A stretch of DNA of 64,000 nucleotides from JAHEKB01 sp049115575 (GCA_049115575.1 JAGDZU010000002.1:62001-126000); one strand, 5' to 3'. Numbered from the stretch's first letter, positions 26,439-35,333 are shown. Notes: generated by a model not told the origin, from the letters alone. A program made the numbers and translations.

Positions 26439-27609
26439 GGGATAGAACCAGCGATTCAATTTCTTTCTTGGTGTTGAGATAATGATCACCTGTTCCCGGT
26501 CCTGAAAAACCGGTATGGATTGCTATCAAATCATGCCGCTTGTTAAAGAAAAGTAAAGTTGGGAATGCCACAACCTTGTCTAGGAAAGGAAATACGGTTT
26601 GAGCCAATTCTTTATCAGCCCTACCTCCATATGCCAATGGATAGGGAATATCAAGACCCTCACGGAATTTTTGTAGCTTGAGAAAAGCCGCTTCTTCGTT
26701 CTCGCTTTTCTCAAAACCTACGCCTATCAATTGAATGGAGTCTTTTTGAAGCTCTAGATAAATTTCTCTGAGATAAATACTTTCGTCATAGCAGTTTGGG
26801 CACCAGCTTCCAAAAATTTGAACAACTAAAGGCTTCCCTTTAAAAGAGGGGTGGTCTAAGCTTATGATATCACCATTGAAATCAACAACTTCAAAATTGA
26901 CTTCAGCGGTGTCAACTAAACCAACTAGATTCTGAGCAGATCTCAATTGAGCGTTTTGGTCGGCAATTGCATTCCAAGAACATAAAAAATGATGACCACT
27001 ATAGAACATTCCCTGTAGTTGATCATCTTGAACCTTTGCAAGGAATAGGAAAGCATGGGACATGTCAAAAGTGGACAAACTCAAAACCGAATCACTAAGT
27101 ACACCTTCCAGGTATCTGTAATCACCAGTTTCTGTTAGGAAAGTGCCTGTAACTATCCCTTCGGTTAGCTCGAAAACACCAACGGCTGGGTATTTGTCTT
27201 CTCCTTCGTCAAACTCCGTACTCCACCGTTCTGCAATAAGCTTGTTAGGGTTGGCTTTCTGTTGAAATCGTATCGCTGATTCAAAAGCTATAAGTGGCAT
27301 CTTATAGCTTCCCTTTTCCCTGTTGTACCAGTAGCCTTTTAAGGTGTCACCTTCAACAAAACGTAGACTTGAATTGAAAACAGGATGTTCCAAGTCAATA
27401 CTATCCCCTATTTTGGTTTTATATAATCCAGAAATTTTCTCTGAGCCATTCCTAATAATGTACTCCTCAGTTGTTTTATTATAGCTCAAGAAAAATGGCA
27501 ATCCTAAGCTGTCGTTAATGCTTAGCTCAGCTCTATAGACTATTGATTCTGCGCTTGGCTTACAAGAAAATAAACTGAGCAGCAAAACGTAGAACAGAGG
27601 CAATTTCAT
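26425..27609 (-). CDS. TlpA-like thioredoxin-fold lipoprotein
   Basis: 394 residues. Lipoprotein signal MKLPLFYVLLLSLFSC (Cys16). Residues about 25-225 form a beta-rich region without a named match; the C-terminal 150 residues are a TlpA/ResA-type thioredoxin domain with active site GSWCPNC (Cys270, Cys273) and the cis-proline segment VAFPTLLFF. Likely a periplasmic thiol-disulfide reductase. Just downstream (1 bp) of the MarR-type gene on the same strand, so probably co-regulated with it. Tail overlaps the DUF4249 gene by 14 bp. Confidence 0.87.
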   Translation of the reverse strand: MKLPLFYVLLLSLFSCKPSAESIVYRAELSINDSLGLPFFLSYNKTTEEYIIRNGSEKISGLYKTKIGDSIDLEHPVFNSSLRFVEGDTLKGYWYNREKGSYKMPLIAFESAIRFQQKANPNKLIAERWSTEFDEGEDKYPAVGVFELTEGIVTGTFLTETGDYRYLEGVLSDSVLSLSTFDMSHAFLFLAKVQDDQLQGMFYSGHHFLCSWNAIADQNAQLRSAQNLVGLVDTAEVNFEVVDFNGDIISLDHPSFKGKPLVVQIFGSWCPNCYDESIYLREIYLELQKDSIQLIGVGFEKSENEEAAFLKLQKFREGLDIPYPLAYGGRADKELAQTVFPFLDKVVAFPTLLFFNKRHDLIAIHTGFSGPGTGDHYLNTKKEIESLVLSLKEE

Positions 27610-27610
27610 C

Positions 27611-28063
27611 TTAATTATCCCTCATACGATCAAGGATGTCGTTGAGGATACGAAAATCCTCTTCTGAAATATGGTCAAACTTGGTCATAGAATCCTTGGT
27701 CTTTTTATTGAGTATTTCCAATAGGTCTAAACCCGCTTGAGTCAATTGAACATCTACTTGTCTTCTGTCTGCTGAACATTGACTGCGCTCTACTAAATCT
27801 TTCAATCGCAGTTTTTCAACTAATCTGGATGCGTTAGACATTTTGTCAACCATTCTGTCAGTGATGTCATTAATAGAAACAGCTTTTGGGTACTGCCCCT
27901 TTAAAATTCTCATCACGTTGAATTGTTGCATAGAGATATTATGAGGTTTAAAGATTCCATTCATGTGGCTAGACACATAACTGCTTGAATAAGCGATATT
28001 AATTAGTGCCTTTTGCTTTTCTGAAGCGAATTTCTTCTGCTTTATAACATCTTCTAGTTTCAT
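27611..28063 (-). CDS. MarR family transcriptional regulator
   Basis: 150 residues, winged helix-turn-helix at about 45-115 with the MarR pattern ISMQQFNVMRILKG and the wing segment SADRRQVDVQLTQAG; MSNASRLVEKLRLKDLV is the recognition region. MarR dimers usually repress neighbouring genes and respond to small ligands or thiol oxidation; the TlpA-like gene immediately downstream and the divergent metallophosphoesterase are plausible targets. No clear palindromic operator was identified in the 134-bp upstream gap. Confidence 0.9.
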   Translation of the reverse strand: MKLEDVIKQKKFASEKQKALINIAYSSSYVSSHMNGIFKPHNISMQQFNVMRILKGQYPKAVSINDITDRMVDKMSNASRLVEKLRLKDLVERSQCSADRRQVDVQLTQAGLDLLEILNKKTKDSMTKFDHISEEDFRILNDILDRMRDN

Positions 28064-28197
28064 ATATTACTTGACATTTTGCCTAAATGGAATACAAACA
28101 AAACAAAATTTGGTTCTTTTGACGTAATATTTATGACTCAAATCGGAATTATCGCCTAAAACAAATCTTTAGGAATTACTTCCCTGTTAATTAAGAG

Positions 28198-29445
28198 ATG
28201 AATAGAATAGTTACACTTTTTATTATTATTCTTTTGCTTATAGCCATGGACATTTATGTGTTTCAAGGCTATAAATTCTTAAGTAAAAAACACCTGCCTG
28301 ATTACGGAACCATCCTTAACATAGCATATTGGGGAGTCCCAATATTATTAGTTGTAGCGATGATAATTATGTCGTCGTCGGGTTTGAATATGTTCAGCAG
28401 CGTCATTTTTCGATTCACCTTCAGTGCATTTGTTATTCTATACTTAGCCAAAATGTGCTGGACGGTTTTTATTGCCGTTGACGATGTTGTTAGACTGGCT
28501 CGTTTTCTTTCGGTTGCATCTGATATTCCAAATGAAGAAATGATGGCTAGTATAAAGCGTTCAGAGTTTATTGTTAGTGCAGGCGCTTTACTCTCTGGCT
28601 CTCTAATTGGAGGAATGGTTTATGGAATTGTAAGAGGAGCCCACAACTACAGAGTGTTAAATAGAGAACTCAAAATAGATGGGCTGGCCAAAGAATTTCA
28701 TGGATTGAAAATCCTTCAAATCTCTGATATTCATGCGGGAAGTTTTTGGAGCAAAGAAGCCGTAAAAAGAGGTGTTGAACTCATTAATGAACAAGATGCG
28801 GATTTAGTGTTTTTCACCGGCGATTTAGTAAACAACAGATCTAGTGAGTTTGAAGGCTATGTGCATGTTTTTGATAAGGTGAAGGCCTCAATAGGGGTGT
28901 TTTCTGTTCTGGGAAATCACGATTACGGAGATTATTCATCTTGGCCAGATAAAAACGGAATGACTAAACGAGAAAACCTTGAGCAACTTGTTGAGTATCA
29001 AAAATCAATAGGTTGGAATTTATTGTTGAACGATAGCGTAATAATAGAAAGAGAGGGGAAGAAATTGGCGGTTATTGGTGTTGAAAATTGGGGTAGTCAT
29101 GGGTTCAGCCAATATGGAGATTTGGAAAAAGCGTATAAAGGGAGTGAAGGTGCAGACCTCAAACTGCTTCTTTCACATGACCCAAGTCACTGGAGGGCTC
29201 AAGTGCTACCAAACTATTCAGATATAACGGCAACATTTTCAGGCCACACCCATGGTATGCAATTTGGGGTAGATAATAAATATGTAAAATGGAGCCCTAT
29301 AAAATACAGATACCCAGAATGGGCAGATTTATATCAGGAAGGCAAACAATTTCTATACGTAAACAGAGGGTTTGGATATTTGGGCTATCCTGGGCGACTT
29401 GGGTTCACTCCTGAAATCACGGTGTTTGAACTGAAGCCGAGTTGA
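28198..29445 (+). CDS. membrane-anchored calcineurin-type metallophosphoesterase
   Basis: 415 residues. The first 155 contain about four membrane helices. The catalytic domain has all five metal-binding blocks of the family: ISDIHAG, FFTGDLVN, VLGNHDYG, LLSHDP and FSGHTHG. Proteins of this layout (YkuE/YaeI-like) can hydrolyse phosphodiester bonds, including lipid-A precursors or phospholipids, but substrate is not determined. Divergent from the MarR gene. Its 3' end overlaps the GGGP synthase-like gene by 29 bp. Confidence 0.9.
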   Translation: MNRIVTLFIIILLLIAMDIYVFQGYKFLSKKHLPDYGTILNIAYWGVPILLVVAMIIMSSSGLNMFSSVIFRFTFSAFVILYLAKMCWTVFIAVDDVVRLARFLSVASDIPNEEMMASIKRSEFIVSAGALLSGSLIGGMVYGIVRGAHNYRVLNRELKIDGLAKEFHGLKILQISDIHAGSFWSKEAVKRGVELINEQDADLVFFTGDLVNNRSSEFEGYVHVFDKVKASIGVFSVLGNHDYGDYSSWPDKNGMTKRENLEQLVEYQKSIGWNLLLNDSVIIEREGKKLAVIGVENWGSHGFSQYGDLEKAYKGSEGADLKLLLSHDPSHWRAQVLPNYSDITATFSGHTHGMQFGVDNKYVKWSPIKYRYPEWADLYQEGKQFLYVNRGFGYLGYPGRLGFTPEITVFELKPS

Positions 29446-30130
29446 ACTGATGTTTAGCCAGCACAAGATCTTCTAAGAATTGAGGATCTTCTTCTAATTT
29501 ATTTCCAACAACAACAATATCAGCTCCAGCTTTAAAAATGGCTTCAGCTTGATTCTTTGTGCGTATTCCTCCGCCAATAATTAGCGGCACATTTATTTCT
29601 TGTTTCACCTTTTTAATTAGATCGGGATGAACAGGCCATTTTGCACCACTACCACAGTCCATATAACACAATTTATAACCCAAGAGCTCTCCTGCTAAAG
29701 CAGTAGAAGATGCTATGTCTGGTTTGTCTTGAGGAATAGGAATTGTATTGCTTATGTAAGACACAGTAGTGGTCTTACCTCCATCTATCAAAATGTAGCT
29801 CGTAGGTATTACTTCAAGCCCTGATTTTTTGAGTTGTTGAGCAGACTCTACATGCTTCCCTATGAGTAGATCTGGATTACGACCACTAATGAGACTGAGC
29901 AGCAGTATGCTATCAGCCTGTGAGTCTATTTGATTTGGATTGCCCGGAAAGATTATAAGTGGTTTATTGGTATGCTCCTTGAGGCTTTCAAGGCATACAC
30001 TCATTTGACCTTCCGTTACAAGACTACCGCCTACAAAAACAAAGTCAACTGACTGAAAAGCAGGGTGTTCCGCTAATTTAACAATGGCTTCTTTGCTGGC
30101 TTTATCGGGGTCCATCAGAACAGCAATCAT
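29417..30130 (-). CDS. geranylgeranylglyceryl phosphate synthase family protein
   Basis: 237 residues, (beta/alpha)8 barrel. Family members transfer a prenyl chain from a polyprenyl diphosphate to glycerol-1-phosphate, the ether-lipid step best known from archaea; a Bacteroidota branch also makes geranylgeranylglyceryl phosphate in vitro. Seen: MIAVLMDPDK at the N-terminus, DFVFVGGSL, PLIIFPGNPNQI, YILIDGGKTT, YMDCGSGA and the phosphate-binding loop PLIIGGGIRT then VVGNKLEE. The physiological product in Bacteroidota is unclear. Divergent from nrdJ; tail overlaps the metallophosphoesterase gene by 29 bp. Confidence 0.9.
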   Translation of the reverse strand: MIAVLMDPDKASKEAIVKLAEHPAFQSVDFVFVGGSLVTEGQMSVCLESLKEHTNKPLIIFPGNPNQIDSQADSILLLSLISGRNPDLLIGKHVESAQQLKKSGLEVIPTSYILIDGGKTTTVSYISNTIPIPQDKPDIASSTALAGELLGYKLCYMDCGSGAKWPVHPDLIKKVKQEINVPLIIGGGIRTKNQAEAIFKAGADIVVVGNKLEEDPQFLEDLVLAKHQFNSASVQTP

Positions 30131-30255
30131 CTTTTGACCAAGACGGAAACTGGATGTTATTGTATTTAAATTATTGATAGGGAGTAATTATATTTTTTTA
30201 CAAGAATTGATAGAATTAAGGTCCTTTTTACACTAAAAGAAATCTTTATTTTTTG

Positions 30256-30264
30256 TTATCAACA
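30256..30264 (+). promoter_or_regulatory. near-consensus DnaA box in nrdJ leader
   Basis: TTATCAACA differs from the DnaA box TTATCCACA at one position. It lies 165 bp before the nrdJ start and 49 bp before a perfect box on the opposite strand. Confidence 0.38.
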
Positions 30265-30312
30265 GGGCAAATCTCTTAAAAATAAGTCAATTCAAAAATT
30301 TTAATGTTTAAG

Positions 30313-30321
30313 TGTGGATAA
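30313..30321 (-). promoter_or_regulatory. perfect DnaA box in nrdJ leader
   Basis: TGTGGATAA on the plus strand, that is TTATCCACA on the minus strand, identical to the strong DnaA box. In E. coli DnaA binds the nrdAB promoter and tunes ribonucleotide reductase to replication; a similar role at nrdJ is inference. Confidence 0.5.
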
Positions 30322-30344
30322 CGGTGTTAGATTTATGAGAATCT

Positions 30345-30382
30345 TAGGGTGTAGTTTTGAGCAAAAACTCACCCTATTTTTT
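30345..30382 (+). terminator. intrinsic terminator in the nrdJ leader (candidate attenuator)
   Basis: Stem TAGGGTG and CACCCTA extended by AGTTTT and AAAACT with a single bulged T (13 base pairs), loop GAGCA, followed directly by TTTTTT at 30377-30382. It is a textbook Rho-independent terminator oriented toward nrdJ, ending 38 bp before its ATG. No gene lies on this strand between it and 29445, so it either controls a leader transcript or blocks antisense read-through from the metallophosphoesterase gene. Confidence 0.75.
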
Positions 30383-30420
30383 CGTGAGTCGAACCAAAAA
30401 CATTAAATTGAATTTCTAAA

Positions 30421-33400
30421 ATGAGCAAGAAAGCCAAGTACCACAAAGACGGTCTTAAATTTAAAAGACACTTCACTAAAGAAGGGGTTAAACCAACAGA
30501 ATTATTCGACTATGAATACAGAACATCTGTGATTAAAAATCCCGCCGGAGACGAGGTGTTTAAGATGGAAAACGTTGAAGTACCTAAAGAGTGGTCACAA
30601 GTAGCTACAGATATACTTGCTCAGAAATATTTTAGAAAAGCAGGTGTTCCTCAAAAAGACGGATCATTAGGTTCTGAATCTTCAGTAAAACAGGTTGCGC
30701 ATCGATTAGCTAACTGTTGGGCACAATGGGGCAAGGAGTATGGGTATTTCGCTTCTGCCAAAGATGCCAAAGTGTTTTATGATGAATTGGTATTTTCTAT
30801 CATTGGCCAATATGCAGCACCAAACAGCCCTCAATGGTTCAATACAGGGCTGCATAGCTCATACGGGATTACAGGCAAGCCACAAGGGCATTACTATAGC
30901 GACCATGAGACAGGCGCAGTAAAGAAATCTACCTCAGCATATGAGCGTCCACAACCTCATGCATGTTTCATTTTATCAGTTGATGATGATTTGGTAAACG
31001 AAGGTGGAATTATGGATCTGTGGGTTAGAGAGGCGAGAATATTCAAATACGGTTCGGGTGTTGGTACTAACTTCTCTGCAATTAGAGGTTCAAATGAAAA
31101 ATTAAGTGGCGGCGGATATTCAAGCGGTTTAATGAGCTTCTTAAAAATTGGAGACAGAGCTGCTGGAGCAATTAAATCAGGAGGAACAACAAGAAGGGCA
31201 GCCAAAATGGTTTGCTTGGATTTGGACCACCCTGAGGCGATGAGCTTTATAAACTGGAAAAAGGACGAAGAGAAAAAAGTTAAGGCTTTAATTGATGCTG
31301 GATACGCTTCAGACTATGAAGGAGAAGCATACCAGACTGTTTCGGGTCAAAATTCAAACAACTCGGTTCGTATACCCAATAAGTTCTTTGAAGTATTAAA
31401 AGAAGAAGGGGAATGGGAGTTTATTTCAAGAACAAACGGCAAACCGGTAGGAAGTATTCCTTCTACTAAGGTTTGGGACGATATTTCTTTCGCAGCTTGG
31501 GCCTGTGCTGATCCTGGTGTTCAGTTTGACACTACTATAAATGAATGGCACACTTGCCCAGAAGGTGGAAGAATAAATGCTTCAAATCCGTGTTCTGAGT
31601 ATATGTTCTTAGATAATACAGCATGTAATCTCGCTTCTTTGAATTTGAGAAAATACTTTGATGAAAAAGAAGGAAAATTTGATGTTAAGTCTATAGAGCA
31701 TGCATCAAGGTTATGGACTGTGGTGCTTGAGATTTCTGTTTTGATGGCTCAATTCCCAAGCAAGGAAGTAGCTAAATTGTCTTACCAATACAGAACATTA
31801 GGCTTGGGGTATGCAAACCTCGGGTCTGTACTTATGGTGTCTGGTATTCCATATGACAGCGAAGAAGCAACCGCGATTGGTGGAGCAGTTACAGCTATAC
31901 TTACAGGTACTGCATATGCGACTTCAGCGGAAATGGCCAAGCATTTAGGGCCATTTGACCAGTACGAGAAGAACAAAGAACACATGATGCGTGTAATGAA
32001 AAATCACCGTTACGCAGCATATAATTTAGATGAGTACGATGGTTTGAGCTTGAAGCCCGTTGGAATAGATCCAGCAACTTGTCCAGACTATTTATTGGAA
32101 TCTGCTACTAGAAGCTGGGATAAGGCAGTCCAATTAGGAGAAGAGCACGGTTATAGAAATGCTCAAACTACAGTTATTGCGCCAACAGGTACCATTGGCT
32201 TAGTAATGGATTGTGACACTACAGGAATAGAGCCTGACTTTGCATTAGTTAAATTCAAAAAATTATCAGGAGGGGGATATTTTAAAATCGTGAATCAGTC
32301 TGTTCCTCTTGCTCTGGAAAATTTGGGCTATGATAAAGATGAAATAACTGCAATAGTTAATTACGCTAAAGGTTATGCAAGTCTTGTTGGAGCACCTTCT
32401 ATAAATCACGAATCACTATCTGCAAAAGGATTTAATGCAGATGATCTTGAAAAGATAGAGGGAGCATTGGCTTCAGCATTTGAAATAAGTTTTGCTTTCA
32501 ATCAATGGACATTAGGAGAGGATGCAATGCAGCGTTTGGGCTTCAAGGCAGAGCAATACAATAAAGAAGGGTTTAGCCTTCTTAAAGAGCTAGGCTATAG
32601 CAAGAAAGAAATTTCTGAAGCCAATGATTATGTATGTGGCACCATGACTGTAGAAGGAGCTCCTCATTTGAAAGATGAGCACCTTCCAATATTCGATTGT
32701 GCAAATAAATGCGGGGAAATAGGAAGTAGATTTATACATGCAAATGGGCATATCAGAATGATGGCTGCCGCTCAACCTTTTATATCTGGAGCAATTTCAA
32801 AAACCATTAACCTGCCTAACGAGGCAACAATTGAAGATATCAAGTCTTGTTATCAATTGAGTTGGGAGCTAGGACTTAAGGCGAATGCTTTATATAGAGA
32901 TGGTTGCAAATTGTCTCAACCACTTAGCAATAAATCTGATAAGAAAGAAGAAGAAGATTCTATTGATGCGGTTGAAGAAGCAATTGGTTCTAATGCAGGT
33001 CTTAGCTTAGATGAGCTGACCCAAGACCAAGTTCTTTCTGCAGCGCAAAAGATTCTTGATAATTCTCAAGGAACAGAATTTATGAGACAGTTGTCTCGAA
33101 TTGTAGAGCGTAAGAGGTTGCCATGGAAACGTAGAGGTTTTACTCAAAAAGCAAAAGTTGGAGGCCAAACATTATTTGTGAGAACAGGTGAGTACAACGA
33201 CGGAACTTTAGGAGAAATCTTTATAGACATGCATAGAGAGGGGGCAACATTCAGATCATTAATGAATTGTTTCTCTATAGCCGTTTCTATTGGTTTACAA
33301 TATGGAGTTCCATTGGAGGAATATGTAAGCAAGTTCACTTTTACTCGATTTGAACCAAGCGGAATTGTTGAAGGACATCCAAATATTAAGAACGCTACAT

Positions 33401-33735
33401 CTATCATTGATTACATCTTTAGATTATTAGGTTTTGAATACTTGAATAGAACTGATTTAGTTCACATTAAGCCACAGCCTAAAACAGAAGAGGAAGAAGT
33501 AACCAAGACTACGGAGAATAAAACAACAAATCCTAGCATGGAGCCTAAGCCAGTTGGGATGAAGTTGAGTAAGCCTGCAGCACAAGAACAGAATGCAGCA
33601 TCTCACAACCCAATTCCTACAGGAGCAACATCATCAGATGCATTGCCTTGTACAAATTGTGGCAGCTTAGCACTAATCAGAAATGGCACCTGCTTACTAT
33701 GCACTAACTGCGGCACCACAACAGGCTGTAGCTAA
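30421..33735 (+). CDS. nrdJ: vitamin B12-dependent (class II) ribonucleotide reductase
   Basis: Reduces ribonucleotides to deoxyribonucleotides using adenosylcobalamin, independent of oxygen. 1104 residues. Order: class II catalytic barrel (about 40-860) with NSPQWFNTG, the FKYGSGVGTNFS loop, ASNPCSEYMFLDNTACNLASLN (here quoted only in parts: NPCSEY and CNLASL) and APTGTIGLVMDCDTTG; a TSCPD domain (about 900-1020, RTGEYNDG, GEIFIDMHREG); a low-complexity linker; and a C-terminal Cys4 zinc-ribbon with two CTNCG motifs. No N-terminal ATP-cone is seen. Preceded by an unusual leader with DnaA boxes and a terminator; followed by a strong terminator, so it is monocistronic. Confidence 0.97.
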   Translation: MSKKAKYHKDGLKFKRHFTKEGVKPTELFDYEYRTSVIKNPAGDEVFKMENVEVPKEWSQVATDILAQKYFRKAGVPQKDGSLGSESSVKQVAHRLANCWAQWGKEYGYFASAKDAKVFYDELVFSIIGQYAAPNSPQWFNTGLHSSYGITGKPQGHYYSDHETGAVKKSTSAYERPQPHACFILSVDDDLVNEGGIMDLWVREARIFKYGSGVGTNFSAIRGSNEKLSGGGYSSGLMSFLKIGDRAAGAIKSGGTTRRAAKMVCLDLDHPEAMSFINWKKDEEKKVKALIDAGYASDYEGEAYQTVSGQNSNNSVRIPNKFFEVLKEEGEWEFISRTNGKPVGSIPSTKVWDDISFAAWACADPGVQFDTTINEWHTCPEGGRINASNPCSEYMFLDNTACNLASLNLRKYFDEKEGKFDVKSIEHASRLWTVVLEISVLMAQFPSKEVAKLSYQYRTLGLGYANLGSVLMVSGIPYDSEEATAIGGAVTAILTGTAYATSAEMAKHLGPFDQYEKNKEHMMRVMKNHRYAAYNLDEYDGLSLKPVGIDPATCPDYLLESATRSWDKAVQLGEEHGYRNAQTTVIAPTGTIGLVMDCDTTGIEPDFALVKFKKLSGGGYFKIVNQSVPLALENLGYDKDEITAIVNYAKGYASLVGAPSINHESLSAKGFNADDLEKIEGALASAFEISFAFNQWTLGEDAMQRLGFKAEQYNKEGFSLLKELGYSKKEISEANDYVCGTMTVEGAPHLKDEHLPIFDCANKCGEIGSRFIHANGHIRMMAAAQPFISGAISKTINLPNEATIEDIKSCYQLSWELGLKANALYRDGCKLSQPLSNKSDKKEEEDSIDAVEEAIGSNAGLSLDELTQDQVLSAAQKILDNSQGTEFMRQLSRIVERKRLPWKRRGFTQKAKVGGQTLFVRTGEYNDGTLGEIFIDMHREGATFRSLMNCFSIAVSIGLQYGVPLEEYVSKFTFTRFEPSGIVEGHPNIKNATSIIDYIFRLLGFEYLNRTDLVHIKPQPKTEEEEVTKTTENKTTNPSMEPKPVGMKLSKPAAQEQNAASHNPIPTGATSSDALPCTNCGSLALIRNGTCLLCTNCGTTTGCS

Positions 33736-33755
33736 GCAAGTTACACCAAAAAATT

Positions 33756-33786
33756 AAGCCCCTTAGCTACCGGCTAAGGGGCTTTT
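33756..33786 (+). terminator. Rho-independent terminator after nrdJ
   Basis: Perfect 12-bp stem AAGCCCCTTAGC / GCTAAGGGGCTT with a 5-nt loop and a following TT run, 20 bp after the nrdJ stop codon. Confidence 0.88.
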
Positions 33787-33812
33787 AATTAGGATTCCCC
33801 CCTGTTTTTCGC

Positions 33813-33820
33813 TATTTTTG
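33813..33820 (+). promoter_or_regulatory. candidate promoter of the YwqK-like gene (-7 element)
   Basis: TATTTTTG matches TAnnTTTG, 27 bp before the ATG at 33848 and just after the nrdJ terminator, where a new promoter is expected. No clear -33 box. Confidence 0.4.
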
Positions 33821-33847
33821 ATTCGAACTACTACTACATCATTATAC

Positions 33848-34252
33848 ATGAATGTCCAATTTGCTCAGCATCAAGATGATTTTGAGATTCAAAATCACGG
33901 CCTGATGTTCGAAAAACAGCCGTTTACCGGTTCATTGTTCCGTGAGGGCAATGAGAATATTGGCGAAGCTATTTGCCAATACAAGAATGGTCAAAAAGAT
34001 GGCGTATTCAAAGAATGGTATCCCAATGGTCAGATAAAGGAGGTTTCCTTATTTAGGGAAGATGAATTTCACGGCAGAAGAATATGTTATTGGCCAAATG
34101 GTAGCAAGAGGTTTCATGTAAATTACATCAATGGTGAGATGGACGGTGTTTATGAAGAATGGGACTTGAACGGGATAAATAAGCAATTTAAAACTTACTA
34201 TAAAGGAAAGCTCATATGTGTTAAACGGAATGGCTTAACTCTTACTGCCTAA
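33848..34252 (+). CDS. YwqK/MORN-type repeat protein
   Basis: 134 residues from the ATG at 33848 (the frame is open to 33818, but the later ATG follows a -7 element). It has tandem repeats of about 22-24 residues of the type GQKDGVFKEWYPNGQIK, FHGRRICYWPNGSKR and GEMDGVYEEWDLNG, as in YwqK-like antitoxin-repeat and MORN proteins. No signal peptide. These repeats form beta-hairpin ribbons; function is unknown and the word antitoxin in family names is not supported here by any neighbouring toxin. Overlaps the DUF3109 gene tail by 18 bp. Confidence 0.78.
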   Translation: MNVQFAQHQDDFEIQNHGLMFEKQPFTGSLFREGNENIGEAICQYKNGQKDGVFKEWYPNGQIKEVSLFREDEFHGRRICYWPNGSKRFHVNYINGEMDGVYEEWDLNGINKQFKTYYKGKLICVKRNGLTLTA

Positions 34253-34810
34253 GAACTCCTTAACAGCACTTTCAAGTGCTTGATACCAAGACTCTCCAAA
34301 TTTTCTAGTTAAAGCAGGTTTAGCAAACTCATATACTGCTATTTGATGTTCCTTACCTGCTTCGCATGCTGGGGAACAAATATCCCATTTGTGATAATTT
34401 AAGGCATGGTACTCATTAAACTGTTTAACCCTAATTGGGTACAGATGACAGCTAATAGGTTTTATGAAATCAAAATCATGTTTTTGATTTGCCTTCTCAA
34501 TGGCACAACTCAACCTTCCTTTCTCAGTAATAGCAAAGGTGCACTCTCCATTGGATTTGCAGGTGGTAACATGTTCATCAAAGGGGTCTAGTTCACTAAC
34601 ACCATGTCTGTTCAGCGAATCCAAGCCAGCTTCATCCATTTCTTTCATGATGAGATCTAAATTGGATTGAATAATGGGGATTTCATCCTCTTCAAGCGGG
34701 GCTCCAGTATCTCCTTCTATACAGCACGCACCTTTACATGCTGATATATTGCATTTAAACTGTTTTTCAATGACGTCTTCAGATACAAGACAGTCTTTTA
34801 CTATGATCAT
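34235..34810 (-). CDS. DUF3109 family cysteine-rich protein
   Basis: 191 residues, soluble. Eleven cysteines arranged as in DUF3109/YkgJ-like putative metal-binding proteins: Cys7, Cys20, Cys25, Cys29, Cys30, Cys84, Cys90, Cys102, Cys121, Cys145 and Cys149. SACKGACC and PISCHLYPIRV are the hallmark segments. The pattern suggests zinc or an iron-sulfur cluster, which is inference. The start overlaps the purE stop as ATGA, making it the third gene of a purK-purE operon; any link to purine synthesis is only contextual. Confidence 0.87.
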   Translation of the reverse strand: MIIVKDCLVSEDVIEKQFKCNISACKGACCIEGDTGAPLEEDEIPIIQSNLDLIMKEMDEAGLDSLNRHGVSELDPFDEHVTTCKSNGECTFAITEKGRLSCAIEKANQKHDFDFIKPISCHLYPIRVKQFNEYHALNYHKWDICSPACEAGKEHQIAVYEFAKPALTRKFGESWYQALESAVKEFLGSKS

Positions 34811-35322
34811 GACATTTGATCTAGGTATTTCTTATGCCCCAAGGACTCAAGTTTTTCTGCTTTGTCCATTACCATATCATTCAAAGATTTGGCATATTGC
34901 TCTACCTTCTCTAAGATAGCCGCATCTGCAGACCCCAAAATTTTAGCAGCCATGATTCCAGCGTTTTTGGCGCCATTTATTGCCATAGTTGCCACCGGAA
35001 TGCCAGGAGGCATTTGCACAATGGAATAAAGAGAATCAATGCCGCTCATATTACTAGATTTTACAGGCACACCTATAACAGGCAGCGGTGTTAATGACGC
35101 AACCATACCTGGCAAATGCGCTGCGCCTCCGGCTCCAGCAATAATGACTTTAACACCCGTTGTATGTGCGGTTTGAGCATAATCAAACATTCTTACAGGA
35201 GTTCTGTGAGCAGAGACAACAGTGAGCTTATAAGACACTCCTAACTCGTCTAGAACTTTAGCGGATTCAGACATGACCGGAAGGTCTGAATCTGATCCCA
35301 TTATTATTAGTACATCTGACAT
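34807..35322 (-). CDS. purE: N5-carboxyaminoimidazole ribonucleotide mutase PurE
   Basis: Moves the carboxyl group from N5-CAIR to give CAIR in purine synthesis. 171 residues from the ATG at 35322, typical of class I PurE. Seen: the phosphate-binding opening VLIIMGSDSDLPVM, SAHRTPVRMFDYA with the catalytic histidine, GAGGAAHLPGM and PVIGVPVKS. It follows purK by 11 bp and overlaps DUF3109 by 4 bp. The presence of purK supports the two-step N5-CAIR route rather than the animal type. Confidence 0.97.
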   Translation of the reverse strand: MSDVLIIMGSDSDLPVMSESAKVLDELGVSYKLTVVSAHRTPVRMFDYAQTAHTTGVKVIIAGAGGAAHLPGMVASLTPLPVIGVPVKSSNMSGIDSLYSIVQMPPGIPVATMAINGAKNAGIMAAKILGSADAAILEKVEQYAKSLNDMVMDKAEKLESLGHKKYLDQMS

Positions 35323-35333
35323 TGGCAACAAAT

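Noticed and set aside
30131..30344. Cobalamin riboswitch in front of B12-dependent nrdJ
   Set aside because: I looked for the B12-box (GCCACTG-like) and found none; the region is also short and AT-rich. A different leader mechanism is possible, so only the terminator and DnaA boxes are reported.
30384..30397. tRNA T-arm-like sequence before nrdJ
   Set aside because: A GGTTCGACTC-like string on the minus strand, but no acceptor, D or anticodon arms can be formed around it.
33848..34252. Toxin-antitoxin pair suggested by YwqK-type repeats
   Set aside because: No toxin-like gene adjoins; the opposing neighbour is DUF3109 of the purine operon.
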